From positions 16,800-80,799 of the forward strand of contig VYFG01000089.1 of NCBI GenBank assembly GCA_009842505.1: 64,000 bases of DNA, given 5' to 3'. Both the position numbers and the translations under genes were made by a program. This stretch comes from Gammaproteobacteria bacterium (GTDB lineage: Bacteria; Pseudomonadota; Gammaproteobacteria; Arenicellales; Poriferihabitantaceae). Below are positions 9,653 to 18,703 of the stretch, piece after piece (within the stretch, counting starts at the first letter, position 1; each line of letters starts with the position of its first letter). The notes beneath the pieces were generated by a model that worked only from the letters and a program-made list of their open reading frames with translations, was not told where the DNA came from and ran no database searches.

Positions 9653-10280
9653 ATGCCGCGATCTCCGGTATCGCCACACGGGCGGCGACCACACCATCGG
9701 CGCGGACTTCTCCCTGGAGGCCGGGCAGGGCGTCGCGCTGATGGGCCCAAGCGGTGTCGGCAAGACCACCATCCTGAACCTCATCGCCGGATTCCTGACA
9801 CCACAGTCCGGCGAGATCGCGCTGGACGGCGTGTCCCTGCTGCCCTTGGCACCGGCCAGCCGGCCGCTGACCTACCTGTTCCAGTCCCACAACCTGTTTC
9901 CGCACCTGACCGTGTGGGAGAACATCGCTCTCGGCATGGATCCTGGCCTGCGCATCGACAGCGCCGGGCGCGGGAACATCCGGACGGCGCTCGGGCGGGT
10001 CGGGCTCGACGGCATGGAAAGGCGCCTGCCGACGAGCCTTTCCGGGGGCCAGCAGCAGCGGGTCGGGCTCGCGCGCTGCCTGGTGCGGCGCCGGCCGGTG
10101 CTGCTGCTGGACGAGCCGTTTAGCGCCCTCGACCGGGAACTGAGGGACGACATCGCGGCCCTGATTCTCGAGTTGCAGCAGGAGCTTCGGCTGCGACTGG
10201 TGGTCTCCACCCACCAGCCTGACGATGCGGCGGCACTGCATGCCCGCATCATCCGCCTCGAAGGCCGTCCGGGAGACTGA
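9645..10280 (+). CDS. thiQ: Thiamine ABC transporter ATP-binding protein
   Basis: The 211-residue product is a short ABC ATPase, close to the usual ThiQ length. Walker A is GPSGVGKTT near residue 37, the signature is LSGGQQQRVGLARCL, and Walker B is LLLDEPFSALD. It completes the thiBPQ importer. The gene ends 19 bases before the convergent fadH and overlaps thiP at its start. Confidence 0.93.
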   Translation: MLECRDLRYRHTGGDHTIGADFSLEAGQGVALMGPSGVGKTTILNLIAGFLTPQSGEIALDGVSLLPLAPASRPLTYLFQSHNLFPHLTVWENIALGMDPGLRIDSAGRGNIRTALGRVGLDGMERRLPTSLSGGQQQRVGLARCLVRRRPVLLLDEPFSALDRELRDDIAALILELQQELRLRLVVSTHQPDDAAALHARIIRLEGRPGD

Positions 10281-10299
10281 GGCCCGTGCCCGTGCCGGA

Positions 10300-12351
10300 T
10301 CAGATCCTGGCGCCGACTTCGGCGCCCTCGCGGATCGCGCGCTCCGCGTCCACCTCGGCCGACAGGTAGGCGCCGCCCACGAGGTGCACGCGGCGTTCCC
10401 GGCCCCAGGGGTTCAGTTCCTGGTACAAGCCGTTCACGGAAAGCTGGCCCGCGCAGATCACCACATTGTCCACCTCGAGCAGCCTGGCCCGGCCGTCGAC
10501 CTCGACATGGATGCCGCGATCATCCACCAGCGCATACCGCACGCCGCCGATCTGCTCCACCCCGGCCTGCTTCATCTTCAGCCGCAGAACCCAGCCCGTG
10601 GTCTTGCCGAGGGTCCGGCCGAACGGCGCCGGACGGCGTTGCAGCATGTACAGTTTGCGGCGCGGCGGCGGCGATGCCGGCGGCACGAGCGATCCGCGGG
10701 CCTCGTAGGCCGGGTCGATTCCCCATTGCCGGTACCAGCCTGCAACCTCCGCCGGCGATTCTGGTGGCGATTCCGTCGGCGCCTCGTCGTGAAGAAGATA
10801 TTCGGCGACATCGAAACCGATGCCGCCGGCGCCGACGATAGCCACCCGACGGCCCACTTCCCTGCCCTCCCGGATCAGCTCGTCGTAACGCAGCACCATG
10901 GGGTGGTCGTGCCCGGGGAAATCCACCGGGCGGGGGCGCACGCCGGTGGCAATGACGATGTCGTCGTAATTCTCCTGACGCAGCGTACCGGCATCCGCCG
11001 CCACGCCGAGCCGGATGTCCACGCCGTGTTTCGCCAGCATCACGCGGCAGTAGCGCAGGGTCTCGCGGAAATCCTTCTTTCCCGGGATGTGCATCGCGAT
11101 ATTGAACTGCCCGCCGATTTCGCCGCCACGCTCGTAAAGGGTCACCCGGTGTCCGCGCGCGGCCGCCACCAGGGCGGCGGACAGGCCGGCCGGGCCCGCC
11201 CCGACCACGGCGACGCGCTTCGACGCAGGCGCCGGCCGGTAATGCACTCTGGTCTCGTTGCAGGCCCGCGGATTGACCAGGCAGGTGGCGATCTTCTGGT
11301 TGAAGATCCGGTCCAGGCAGGCCTGGTTGCAGCCGATGCAGGTATTGATCTCATCGCGCCGGCCCCCGGCCGCCTTCTGCACCCAGCGCGGGTCGGCAAG
11401 CAGCGGCCGCGCCATCGATACCATGTCGCACCAGCCTTCCGCCAGCAGCCGTTCGGCCTGTTCCGGCATGTTGATCCGGTTGGTGGCGATCACCGGAATA
11501 TCCACGCGTTCACGGAACTTCGCCGTGATGCCGGCGAAGGCGGCGTGGGGCACCGAACTGACGATGGTGGGAATGCGCGCCTCGTGCCAGCCGATGCCGG
11601 TATTGATGAGATCGGCCCCGGCATCCTTCACGCCCTCCCCCAGCGCCACGACCTCGTCCCAGTCAGAGCCGTCCTCCACCAAGTCCATCATCGACAGGCG
11701 GTAGATGACGAGAAATCCGGGACCCGCCCGGGCGCGTACCCGGCGCAGGATTTCGAGCGCCAGCCGCGCCCGGTTGTCGAAGCTGCCGCCCCAGCGATCC
11801 GTCCGGTGATTGGTGCGGCGGCAGAGAAACTGGTTGATCAGGTAGCCCTCGGAGCCCATGATTTCCACGCCGTCGTAGCCCGCGGCCCTGGCCAGCCGGG
11901 CACAGCGGACATAGCCGCGAATCTGGCGCTCGATACCGGCTTCGCCGAGCGCCCTCGGCTCGAAGCGGTTGATGGGCGCCTTCAATGCGGACGCCGATAC
12001 GATGTTGCGGTGATATCCGTAACGCCCCGCGTGCAGAATCTGCAGGCAGATCCTGCCGCCTTCCCGGTGCACCGCCCGGGTGATCCGGCGGTGATTGGGC
12101 AGGTCGAGCACGCTGTTGAGCGTGCCTGCCAGCGGCCCCAGCCAGCCCTCCCTGTTGGGGCTGATCCCGCCGGTGACCATGAGGCCCGGCCCGCCGCCAC
12201 TCGCACGCTCGGCAAAGTAGGCGGCCAGCCTGCCGTAATTCCAGAACCGGTCCTCAAGACCGGTGTGCATGGAACCCATGACAATCCGGTTGGGCAGCAC
12301 AAGTCCGCCCACCGGCAGGGGGCTGAAAATCGCCGGGAAGGTGTCCGTCAT
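10300..12351 (-). CDS. fadH: NADPH-dependent 2,4-dienoyl-CoA reductase
   Basis: The 683-residue product reduces 2,4-dienoyl-CoA in beta-oxidation of unsaturated fatty acids. An FMN TIM barrel of the old yellow enzyme family fills about residues 1-370; NRIVMGSMHTGLEDR and GYDGVEIMGSEGYLINQF match E. coli FadH closely. The Fe-S cluster cysteines lie in INTCIGCNQACLD with a further Cys in TCLVNPRAC. The FAD/NAD(P) part begins at RVAVVGAGPAGLSAA, with a second Rossmann motif VAIVGAGGIGFD. Length is normal for the family. It is divergent from an MFS transporter. Confidence 0.93.
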   Translation of the reverse strand: MTDTFPAIFSPLPVGGLVLPNRIVMGSMHTGLEDRFWNYGRLAAYFAERASGGGPGLMVTGGISPNREGWLGPLAGTLNSVLDLPNHRRITRAVHREGGRICLQILHAGRYGYHRNIVSASALKAPINRFEPRALGEAGIERQIRGYVRCARLARAAGYDGVEIMGSEGYLINQFLCRRTNHRTDRWGGSFDNRARLALEILRRVRARAGPGFLVIYRLSMMDLVEDGSDWDEVVALGEGVKDAGADLINTGIGWHEARIPTIVSSVPHAAFAGITAKFRERVDIPVIATNRINMPEQAERLLAEGWCDMVSMARPLLADPRWVQKAAGGRRDEINTCIGCNQACLDRIFNQKIATCLVNPRACNETRVHYRPAPASKRVAVVGAGPAGLSAALVAAARGHRVTLYERGGEIGGQFNIAMHIPGKKDFRETLRYCRVMLAKHGVDIRLGVAADAGTLRQENYDDIVIATGVRPRPVDFPGHDHPMVLRYDELIREGREVGRRVAIVGAGGIGFDVAEYLLHDEAPTESPPESPAEVAGWYRQWGIDPAYEARGSLVPPASPPPRRKLYMLQRRPAPFGRTLGKTTGWVLRLKMKQAGVEQIGGVRYALVDDRGIHVEVDGRARLLEVDNVVICAGQLSVNGLYQELNPWGRERRVHLVGGAYLSAEVDAERAIREGAEVGARI

Positions 12352-12387
12352 GGTCCCTGTGCCTGAAGATTCATTGTCGTTGGAAAG

Positions 12388-12420
12388 TCATATTGTATCG
12401 TTATCATGATGCCCCGACGC
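12388..12420 (-). promoter_or_regulatory. Possible fadH promoter element
   Basis: On the minus strand a perfect TACAAT (-10 type) lies at 12397-12392, about 40 bases before the fadH start. No good -35 is visible upstream. A short palindromic ATCATGAT sits next to it. The intergenic region is shared with the divergent MFS gene. Confidence 0.35.
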
Positions 12421-12484
12421 TTGGAGCGCCCGGGGGTTTGCCCTACACTCGCCGCCCCTCTCACGCCGGCCGGTTTCCCGCACC

Positions 12485-13720
12485 ATGCCAACTGTCATTC
12501 TTCGCGCCTGGGCCCTGATGCTGGGGATCCTGCTGCTCATGGTCGGCAACGGTCTGCAGGGGACGCTGCTCGGCATTCGTGGGACCCTGGAGCAGATCGA
12601 CGCCTCCTGGATGGGCGTCATCATGGCCGCCTATTTCATCGGCTTCCTCGGCGGCTCCCGGGTTACGCCGGTGCTGCTCAGGCGGGTGGGCCACGTGCGG
12701 GTATTCGCCGCGCTGGGCTCCCTGGTGTCGGCCGCCTTCATCCTCTACGCCGCCATCGTGGACCCGTTGTTCTGGCTCGCCATGCGGCTGGTGGTGGGCT
12801 TCTGTTTCTCGGGGCTGTATGTCGTCGCCGAAAGCTGGATCAACGACATGGCCAGCAACGAAACCCGCGGCCAGGTCCTGTCGCTGTACATCCTGATCCA
12901 GATGACGGGCCTGGTGACCGGCCAGCTCCTGCTGAACGTGGCGGACCCCTCCGGTTACACGCTGTTCGTGCTGATTTCGGTGCTGGTATCCGTTTCCTTC
13001 GCACCGATCCTGCTGTCCGTGTCGCCGACGCCGGTGTATTCCACTGCGCGGCCGATGTCCCTGCGTGAGCTGATGGGGGTATCTCCCCTGGGCTGCGTCG
13101 GGGTATTCCTCCTGGGCGGCGTTTTCTCGGCCCTGCTCGGTATGTCGTCGATCTACGGCGTCCAGCGCGGCCTGTCCGTCAGGGAAATCTCATGGTTCGT
13201 GACGGCCATCTACATCGGCGGCGTGATGATGCAGTACCCGGTGGGTTGGGTTTCGGACCGGATGGACCGCCGTCTCCTGGTCGTGATCATGACCGCCCTG
13301 GCCACGCTGTTCTCGGTCGCCGGCATGTTCGGGCAATCCGTCTGGTGGCTGCTGGCCATGGCCTTCTGCCTCGGCGCCGCCGTCAATCCCCTGTACCCCC
13401 TGCTGCTGGCGTACACCAACGACCGCCTGTCGCCGGAACAGATGGCTTCCGCCTCAGGCGGGCTGATGTTCATCAACGGCGTGGGCGCCATGGGCGGCCC
13501 CGTGGCTGTCGGCTTCCTGATCAACCGGATGGGGCCGAACGGGTTTTTCCTGTTTCTCTCCGCGCTCACGGCTCTCGTATGCCTGTACAGCCTGTACCGG
13601 ATGTCGCGCAGCGAGCCGGTGGCGGTGGCCGACACCCATTCCTATATCCCGGTCACCGCGGCCACGACACCGGTGGCGGTGGAGATGGCCGCAGAGGCCG
13701 CCATGGCCGAAGAGGAATAG
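12485..13720 (+). CDS. MFS transporter (YcaD-like)
   Basis: The 411-residue product has about twelve transmembrane spans and resembles the YcaD branch of the major facilitator superfamily. The segment RLVVGFCFSGLYVVAESWIND is characteristic, and GWVSDRMDRR is the usual conserved loop between halves. The substrate is unknown. The last 40 or so residues form a cytoplasmic tail rich in Ala, Val and Glu. It is transcribed away from fadH. Confidence 0.82.
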   Translation: MPTVILRAWALMLGILLLMVGNGLQGTLLGIRGTLEQIDASWMGVIMAAYFIGFLGGSRVTPVLLRRVGHVRVFAALGSLVSAAFILYAAIVDPLFWLAMRLVVGFCFSGLYVVAESWINDMASNETRGQVLSLYILIQMTGLVTGQLLLNVADPSGYTLFVLISVLVSVSFAPILLSVSPTPVYSTARPMSLRELMGVSPLGCVGVFLLGGVFSALLGMSSIYGVQRGLSVREISWFVTAIYIGGVMMQYPVGWVSDRMDRRLLVVIMTALATLFSVAGMFGQSVWWLLAMAFCLGAAVNPLYPLLLAYTNDRLSPEQMASASGGLMFINGVGAMGGPVAVGFLINRMGPNGFFLFLSALTALVCLYSLYRMSRSEPVAVADTHSYIPVTAATTPVAVEMAAEAAMAEEE

Positions 13721-13790
13721 ACCGGCCGTACCGTCCATGCGGCTGTCCCGACGGGGCAGCCGGTCCATCCGCCCCCGGATGGCGGATGCC

Positions 13791-13816
13791 GTTCCCGCCG
13801 GCCCGTTGCCGGGAAC
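13791..13816 (+). other. Hairpin downstream of the MFS gene
   Basis: GTTCCCG at 13791-13797 and CGGGAAC at 13810-13816 can pair. The stem is followed by GGGACGTGTTCTTT, not a clean T-run, so a terminator role is only possible. Confidence 0.3.
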
Positions 13817-13939
13817 GGGACGTGTTCTTTACCGAAATTTTACGCCCCATTAACCCCGTGTTTGCACCGGCAGGACCACAATGACCCCATCGGAAAAGCA
13901 TGAAAAATGCCAAATGAAACGAAACGGGGGACTTGGACC

Positions 13940-14452
13940 ATGAACCAACGGAACATTGCCAAAGCATCCATTCTCATGGCTGTCATCCTGGGCATGGGCA
14001 CGGTCTTGGCCGGCAGCCACAACAAGCATGCTGGGATTGACCGGGGCTACCATCACCGTCACGACCACCTTGACGGCATGCTTGGAGACCGCGGCACGAA
14101 GCATCCGACAGTGCATGCCACCGAGGATCTCGAGGTGACCGAAGCCCAGCTCGACACCTTGAAGATGATCCTCGAGAACCGACGGCAACAGCAGGGCAAC
14201 CATCAGCAGGCCCGCCGCGGGCTGATGCTGGAGGTCCTGGCGCTGGATCCCACGGCAGAGGATTTTGACGAACGGGCAGCGATACTGGCGGATCGCGTTG
14301 CCGCAGTGGCACGGGACCGGGCCCTGGAGCTGACCGGAGTCCTGAAACAGGTGGCAACCGTGCTCACTCCCGAGCAGATCCGGGAGATGCAACAGATCAT
14401 GGAGGCAGGGATGGCCCTACATAACCATAATGGTCCGAAGGATGGTGTTTGA
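13940..14452 (+). CDS. Spy/CpxP-like periplasmic stress protein
   Basis: The 170-residue product has an N-terminal signal segment ending near VLAGSHN and a His/Asp-rich stretch, then long helices with LxxxQ and LTPEQIREMQQ motifs typical of the Spy/CpxP family of periplasmic chaperone-regulators. An ATG 11 codons upstream would put charged residues before the signal peptide, so 13940 is preferred. It is followed by a terminator and then a two-component pair of Cpx type. In E. coli CpxP restrains the sensor CpxA, and the arrangement suggests a similar role. The histidines near the N-terminus could bind metal. Confidence 0.72.
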   Translation: MNQRNIAKASILMAVILGMGTVLAGSHNKHAGIDRGYHHRHDHLDGMLGDRGTKHPTVHATEDLEVTEAQLDTLKMILENRRQQQGNHQQARRGLMLEVLALDPTAEDFDERAAILADRVAAVARDRALELTGVLKQVATVLTPEQIREMQQIMEAGMALHNHNGPKDGV

Positions 14453-14469
14453 TTTACCTCTTCTCGACA

Positions 14470-14493
14470 GGCCCGCTTCGGCGGGCCTTTTTT
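14470..14493 (+). terminator. Rho-independent terminator
   Basis: GGCCCGC and GCGGGCC form a seven-base-pair stem on a TTCG tetraloop, followed directly by six T residues. It separates the Spy/CpxP-like gene from the two-component genes. Confidence 0.92.
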
Positions 14494-14558
14494 CGTCTGC
14501 ACGTCCCGGTCGGTATAATATTCGCGGACACCCCCGGCCAAGTCCGCCCCTTCACGCA

Positions 14559-15263
14559 ATGACCCAGAGCCCACGAATACTGATCGCCGACGACGACAGC
14601 ATACTGACGGACATGCTGTCGGAATACCTGGAAGAGGAGGGATTCGCCGTGGAATGCACCGCCACGGGGCTCGAAACGGTGCAGGCCGTTGCACACGAGA
14701 CCCCGGATCTGGTGGTGCTGGACATCATGATGCCTGAATTGAACGGCATCGAGGCGCTGAAGGAAATCCGGCGGCATACCGACATACCCGTGATCATGCT
14801 GACTGCCCGGGGCGATGACCTCGACCGGATCCTGGGGCTTGAACTCGGGGCGGACGACTACCTCGGAAAACCCTGCAATCCACGGGAGTTGCTGGCCCGG
14901 ATCCGCGCCGTGCTGCGGCGCAGCGCGGGCAGCATTTCACCGCCGGACCGGGACCTGGTACTGGGCGACCTCGGGCTGTATCCCGGAACCCGGCGCACCA
15001 CCGTGATGGGGACCGATGTCTGCCTGACCCAGACCGAGTTCGATCTGCTGTACCTGCTGCTTTCCACACCGGACCAGGTGGTTACCAAGGCGGACATGTC
15101 GCTCAATGTCCTGGACAAGCCGATTTCACAGTGGGACCGCAGCATCGATGTCCATATCAGCAACCTGCGCAGGAAAATCGGCCTGCATGAGGACGGCAGC
15201 GAGCGGATCCGCACCCTGCGCGGCAGCGGCTATCTCTATGTCTCGCAGGCCCGGGCACCGTGA
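14559..15263 (+). CDS. OmpR-family response regulator (CpxR-like)
   Basis: The 234-residue product has a receiver domain (about 1-120) with the acidic pocket DDD at 11-13, phospho-acceptor Asp55 in LVVLDIMMPE and the conserved Lys in YLGKP. A winged-helix DNA-binding domain follows, with DRSIDVHISNLRRKIG as the recognition helix region. Its overall make-up and its Spy/CpxP-like neighbour point to CpxR. The start was set at the ATG that begins MTQSPRILIADDD, since the upstream frame runs through the terminator. It overlaps the sensor gene by four bases. Confidence 0.85.
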   Translation: MTQSPRILIADDDSILTDMLSEYLEEEGFAVECTATGLETVQAVAHETPDLVVLDIMMPELNGIEALKEIRRHTDIPVIMLTARGDDLDRILGLELGADDYLGKPCNPRELLARIRAVLRRSAGSISPPDRDLVLGDLGLYPGTRRTTVMGTDVCLTQTEFDLLYLLLSTPDQVVTKADMSLNVLDKPISQWDRSIDVHISNLRRKIGLHEDGSERIRTLRGSGYLYVSQARAP

Positions 15264-16591
15264 AGTCGCTGTTTTTCAGGATTCTGGCACTGTTACTGGG
15301 ATGTTCCCTGGTGGTGGTGCTGATTTCCTTCCTTCTGTTCCACTGGATCGACCGAGAACTGGAGCCAGGCGGGGAACGGGTGCGTTCGATGATCAGGGAG
15401 GCCGCCCAGGAACTGGTACACGACTATCACGATGGCGACATCGAAAGGGCCATCAGCCGGCTGGACCGGTTCAACGTGCGCGCCTGGATTGAAGATGACC
15501 GCGGCCGGACGCTGACCCATCCCGGCGTGCCGTCCGGGATCCGGAACCAAGTCCGGGAGTTTCCCCAGATCATCTATCCCCACCAGAACCAGACCGGCCA
15601 CTTCATCGTGTACACCGAACCGGTGGAGCTTGACGGGCAGCGGTACCACGTCATCATGACCACCACCCTGCTGGGCATCCATCGGCAAGGCCGGTTCGAG
15701 TATCTCTGGATCCCCCTGCTGACCATGCTGGTACTCGGCCTTGCGGTCGGCAGCGCCGCGATCGGCTACTGGATTCTGCAGCCGCTGCGCGCATTCCGGG
15801 ACACCGCGGGCTCCATCAGCGCCGACAATCTCGGCGCCCGACTGCCCGACCACATCACCAGCCGCCGGGACACCTTCGGCGACCTCGCCCGGGAATTCAA
15901 CGGCATGACCGAACGCCTGGAACAGTCGGTGCAAAGCCACAACCAGCTGCTGCGGGACGTATCCCACGAACTGCGTTCCCCACTCAACCGCATCCAGGTG
16001 GCAGCTTCCCTGTGGGCGCGGAAATCCGGCGACACGGAGGCCTGCCTGCGCATCGAGAACGAGGTTGGCAGGCTGGACCGGATGATCGAGGATCTGCTGT
16101 CGCTGTCGCGGCTGAAATCCGGCGTGTCCCTGGAACCTGTGGCGATGGAACTGATGGCAACCCTGAGGGCCGTATCGGATGACGCCGGCTTCGAGTTCTC
16201 CCCCGAGGGCAAGTCCGTTTCGGTCCAGGGCCCCGGTACCGCGAGGTGTTCGGGTGACGCCCCGCTGCTGATGAGCGCGCTGGAGAATGTGGTGCGAAAC
16301 GCGCTCAAGCATTCCCCGCCCGGCGGCAACGTGGAAATCACCCTGAAGCATGTGTACAGCAATTACTCGATCGATGTCCGGGACCATGGTACCGGCGTGG
16401 ATCCGGACAAGCTGCACCGGATTTTCGACCCGTTCTACCGTGCCGACGAGGCCCGTAGCACCGGCAACGGCCATCACGGGATCGGCCTTGCCCTGGCGAA
16501 GGCGATCATCGAACTTCACCGGGGCTCCATCCATGCGTTCAACGAAGACGGGGGCGGTCTAACCGTCACCATCTCCCTGCCCGCCGGCTAG
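15260..16591 (+). CDS. Sensor histidine kinase (CpxA-like)
   Basis: The 443-residue product has a transmembrane segment at about 7-28, a periplasmic region, a second span at about 150-172, a HAMP linker, and a HisKA domain with His236 in DVSHELRSPLNRIQ. The ATPase domain follows with the N box ENVVRNALKHS, G1 DHGTGVD and G2 GIGLALAKAI. Architecture and the motif around the histidine match CpxA. It uses a GTG start overlapping the regulator stop. It is the last gene before the dnaA upstream region. Confidence 0.85.
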   Translation: MKSLFFRILALLLGCSLVVVLISFLLFHWIDRELEPGGERVRSMIREAAQELVHDYHDGDIERAISRLDRFNVRAWIEDDRGRTLTHPGVPSGIRNQVREFPQIIYPHQNQTGHFIVYTEPVELDGQRYHVIMTTTLLGIHRQGRFEYLWIPLLTMLVLGLAVGSAAIGYWILQPLRAFRDTAGSISADNLGARLPDHITSRRDTFGDLAREFNGMTERLEQSVQSHNQLLRDVSHELRSPLNRIQVAASLWARKSGDTEACLRIENEVGRLDRMIEDLLSLSRLKSGVSLEPVAMELMATLRAVSDDAGFEFSPEGKSVSVQGPGTARCSGDAPLLMSALENVVRNALKHSPPGGNVEITLKHVYSNYSIDVRDHGTGVDPDKLHRIFDPFYRADEARSTGNGHHGIGLALAKAIIELHRGSIHAFNEDGGGLTVTISLPAG

Positions 16592-17024
16592 CGCAGTCCG
16601 ACCGTCGCATGCACGGGGAACCGGTCCGTGCCAACCGGCAGTTCACGAACAGATACAGGATTCCCTTGAAGTGACAGGTTGGCTTGCCTGTCTAAGTGTT
16701 TATCGCCGCGATTATTTCCCGATGGCGTGAATTTCCGGGATGTTTCTGCATCCTTCCGACCTGCCCGAAAAAAGAAAATTATTTCCCTTCTGCACGGGGT
16801 TCGCCTGTGGATAAATATCCGTGCTGGGTTTAGACTCTTATATCCCCAAGCGTCAGCCGCGATGCTCACAAGTCCGGCGCCGCTTCTGATGATCTTGTTT
16901 TTTTACATTGATATCAATCAGTTGGGGGCTTTTTGTTCTTTTGGTTTGGACAAATGGTCAGTTTTTTCTGGGTGTGCCCTACTTGAGGGATGATAACCGG
17001 GCTGATAAATCGGTTGACTAATTA
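16592..17024 (+). other. Intergenic region upstream of dnaA with one perfect DnaA box
   Basis: No gene was found in these 433 bases. They turn AT-rich toward dnaA. One perfect DnaA box, TGTGGATAA, lies at 16806-16814, probably for autoregulation of dnaA. A T-run and TTGATATCAA-like sequence lie near 16905-16920. rpmH, rnpA and yidC, which often lie here in gammaproteobacteria, are absent. Confidence 0.6.
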
Positions 17025-18395
17025 ATGAGCAATAACAATATCTGGCACATCTGCCTGGAGAAGCTGAGAGGTGAAATGGCGGATGATGTGGTCAATACCT
17101 GGCTTCTGCCGCTCCACTCCAGCATCCGGGGCCAGACCCTGAAATTGCTTGCACCGAACCGGTACGTTCTCAACCATGTCAGGCAGAACCTGCTCGACAC
17201 GATCGAATCGACCGTGGTTTCCATGGAAGCAGGCATCAGCCAGGTCCAGTGCGAGATCGGCAGCCTTGCCAGCGACCGTCCCCAGGCGGCGCGCCCCGGC
17301 AACAGTTCAGGCAACAGCATTTCGTTTGCCACTGAATACGGCGATGACCGGAACGCCCGTCCCGTGCCCCAGTCCAGCAATGGCATCAACCGTGATTTCA
17401 CGTTCGCCAACCACATCGAGGGCACGTCCAACCAGCTGGCCAGGGCCGCCGCGCAGCAGGTTGGCAAGCATCCGGGCAGTTCCTACAACCCGCTGTTCAT
17501 CTACGGCGGAGTCGGGCTCGGTAAGACGCACCTGATGCAGGCCGCCGGGAACCTGATCCTCGACGGCAATCCCGGCGCCAAGGTTGTCTATATCCGCTCG
17601 GAACTGTTCGTCAACGACATGGTCAAGGCGCTCCGCACCAATTCCATGAATGCGTTCAAGCACTACTACCGCTCCCTGGACGCATTGCTGATCGACGACA
17701 TCCAGTTCTTCGCCCGCAAGACACAGACCCAGGAGGAGTTCTTCCATACGTTCAACGCCCTGCTGGAGGGCCAGCACCAGATCATCATCACCAGCGACCG
17801 TCTTCCCAAGGCCATCACCGACGTGGAGGAACGACTGGTGTCCCGGTTCAGCAGCGGTCTCACCGTGGCCATCGAACCGCCGGAACTGGAAACCCGGGTG
17901 GCAATCCTCGAGTACAAGGCCAAGAAACTCGGGGAATCCCTGCCCTCGGACGTGTCGTTCTTCGTTGCCAACACCATCCGTTCCAATGTGCGGGAGCTCG
18001 AAGGCGCCCTGCACAGGATTATCGCGAGTTCCGGTTTCACGGGCCGCGCCATCGACATCGACCTGGCCCGGGAGGCACTGCGCGATATCGTGATGTACCG
18101 GGAATCCCGGCTCAGCATCGAGAATATCCAGCAAACCGTGGCGGAATACTTCAAGGTACGGGTTTCGGACCTGATCTCCAAGAAACGGTCCAGGGACATC
18201 ACCCGTCCCCGGCAGATCGCGATGTCCTTCGTCAAGGAGCTGACCAACTACAGCCTGCCGCAGATCGGGGATCATTTCGGCGGGCGTGACCACACCACGG
18301 TGCTGCATGCTTGCCGCAAGGTGGAGGAGCTGCTGCGGTCCGACAACAAGGTGCGGGAGGACTACCGCAACCTGCAACGCCTGTTCGGCGCCTGA
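17025..18395 (+). CDS. dnaA: Chromosomal replication initiator protein DnaA
   Basis: The 456-residue product binds DnaA boxes at oriC and opens the duplex. Domain I fills about 1-85, a variable linker follows, and the AAA+ domain has Walker A GGVGLGKTH at 161-169, Walker B LLIDDIQFF and sensor-1 IIITSDRLP. The C-terminal domain IV carries the DnaA signature around GGRDHTTVLHACRK. The start codon ATG has no clear Shine-Dalgarno. It is followed by a box-rich region and dnaN. Confidence 0.98.
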   Translation: MSNNNIWHICLEKLRGEMADDVVNTWLLPLHSSIRGQTLKLLAPNRYVLNHVRQNLLDTIESTVVSMEAGISQVQCEIGSLASDRPQAARPGNSSGNSISFATEYGDDRNARPVPQSSNGINRDFTFANHIEGTSNQLARAAAQQVGKHPGSSYNPLFIYGGVGLGKTHLMQAAGNLILDGNPGAKVVYIRSELFVNDMVKALRTNSMNAFKHYYRSLDALLIDDIQFFARKTQTQEEFFHTFNALLEGQHQIIITSDRLPKAITDVEERLVSRFSSGLTVAIEPPELETRVAILEYKAKKLGESLPSDVSFFVANTIRSNVRELEGALHRIIASSGFTGRAIDIDLAREALRDIVMYRESRLSIENIQQTVAEYFKVRVSDLISKKRSRDITRPRQIAMSFVKELTNYSLPQIGDHFGGRDHTTVLHACRKVEELLRSDNKVREDYRNLQRLFGA

Positions 18396-18480
18396 TCCCC
18401 GATTCCTGCTTCCACCGGCGCCGGGCGGGTATACCCGTCCCGCTGGCCGGGACCCTGCCCTGGTGCCTGACGGCCGATGC

Positions 18481-18703
18481 TGTGGACTATCACTGGAAAA
18501 CCTGTGGGTTTTCGGTGCAAATCAGGGCTTTTTCCGTTGACGGTTTGTGGATAATATTTATCCCCATGGAATTTCTGCCCCATACCGCCCCCATCGACGG
18601 TTTCCCCACAGCAAGGATGCCGGTAAAATATTGACCAAAAAGGATTAATTAATTTCATCCACATATCCACAGGGCCTAAAAAAACTACTATCATATACAT
18701 TAC
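18481..18703 (+). other. Probable replication origin (oriC) between dnaA and dnaN
   Basis: DnaA boxes are clustered here: TGTGGATAA at 18546-18554 (perfect), TTATCCCCA at 18558-18566, TCATCCACA at 18655-18663 and ATATCCACA at 18663-18671 (each one mismatch), with weaker copies near 18481 and 18602. Between them, 18626-18655 is strongly AT-rich (AAAATATTGACCAAAAAGGA then TTAATTAATTT) and could be the unwinding element. The cluster is denser than the single box upstream of dnaA, so I favour this side. Confidence 0.65.

Noticed and set aside
13791-13816. Intrinsic terminator for the MFS gene
   Set aside because: The hairpin is present but no T-run follows, so it is listed only as a hairpin.
16592-17024. 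Main oriC upstream of dnaA
   Set aside because: Only one good DnaA box was found there; the dnaA-dnaN gap has more. A two-part origin remains possible.
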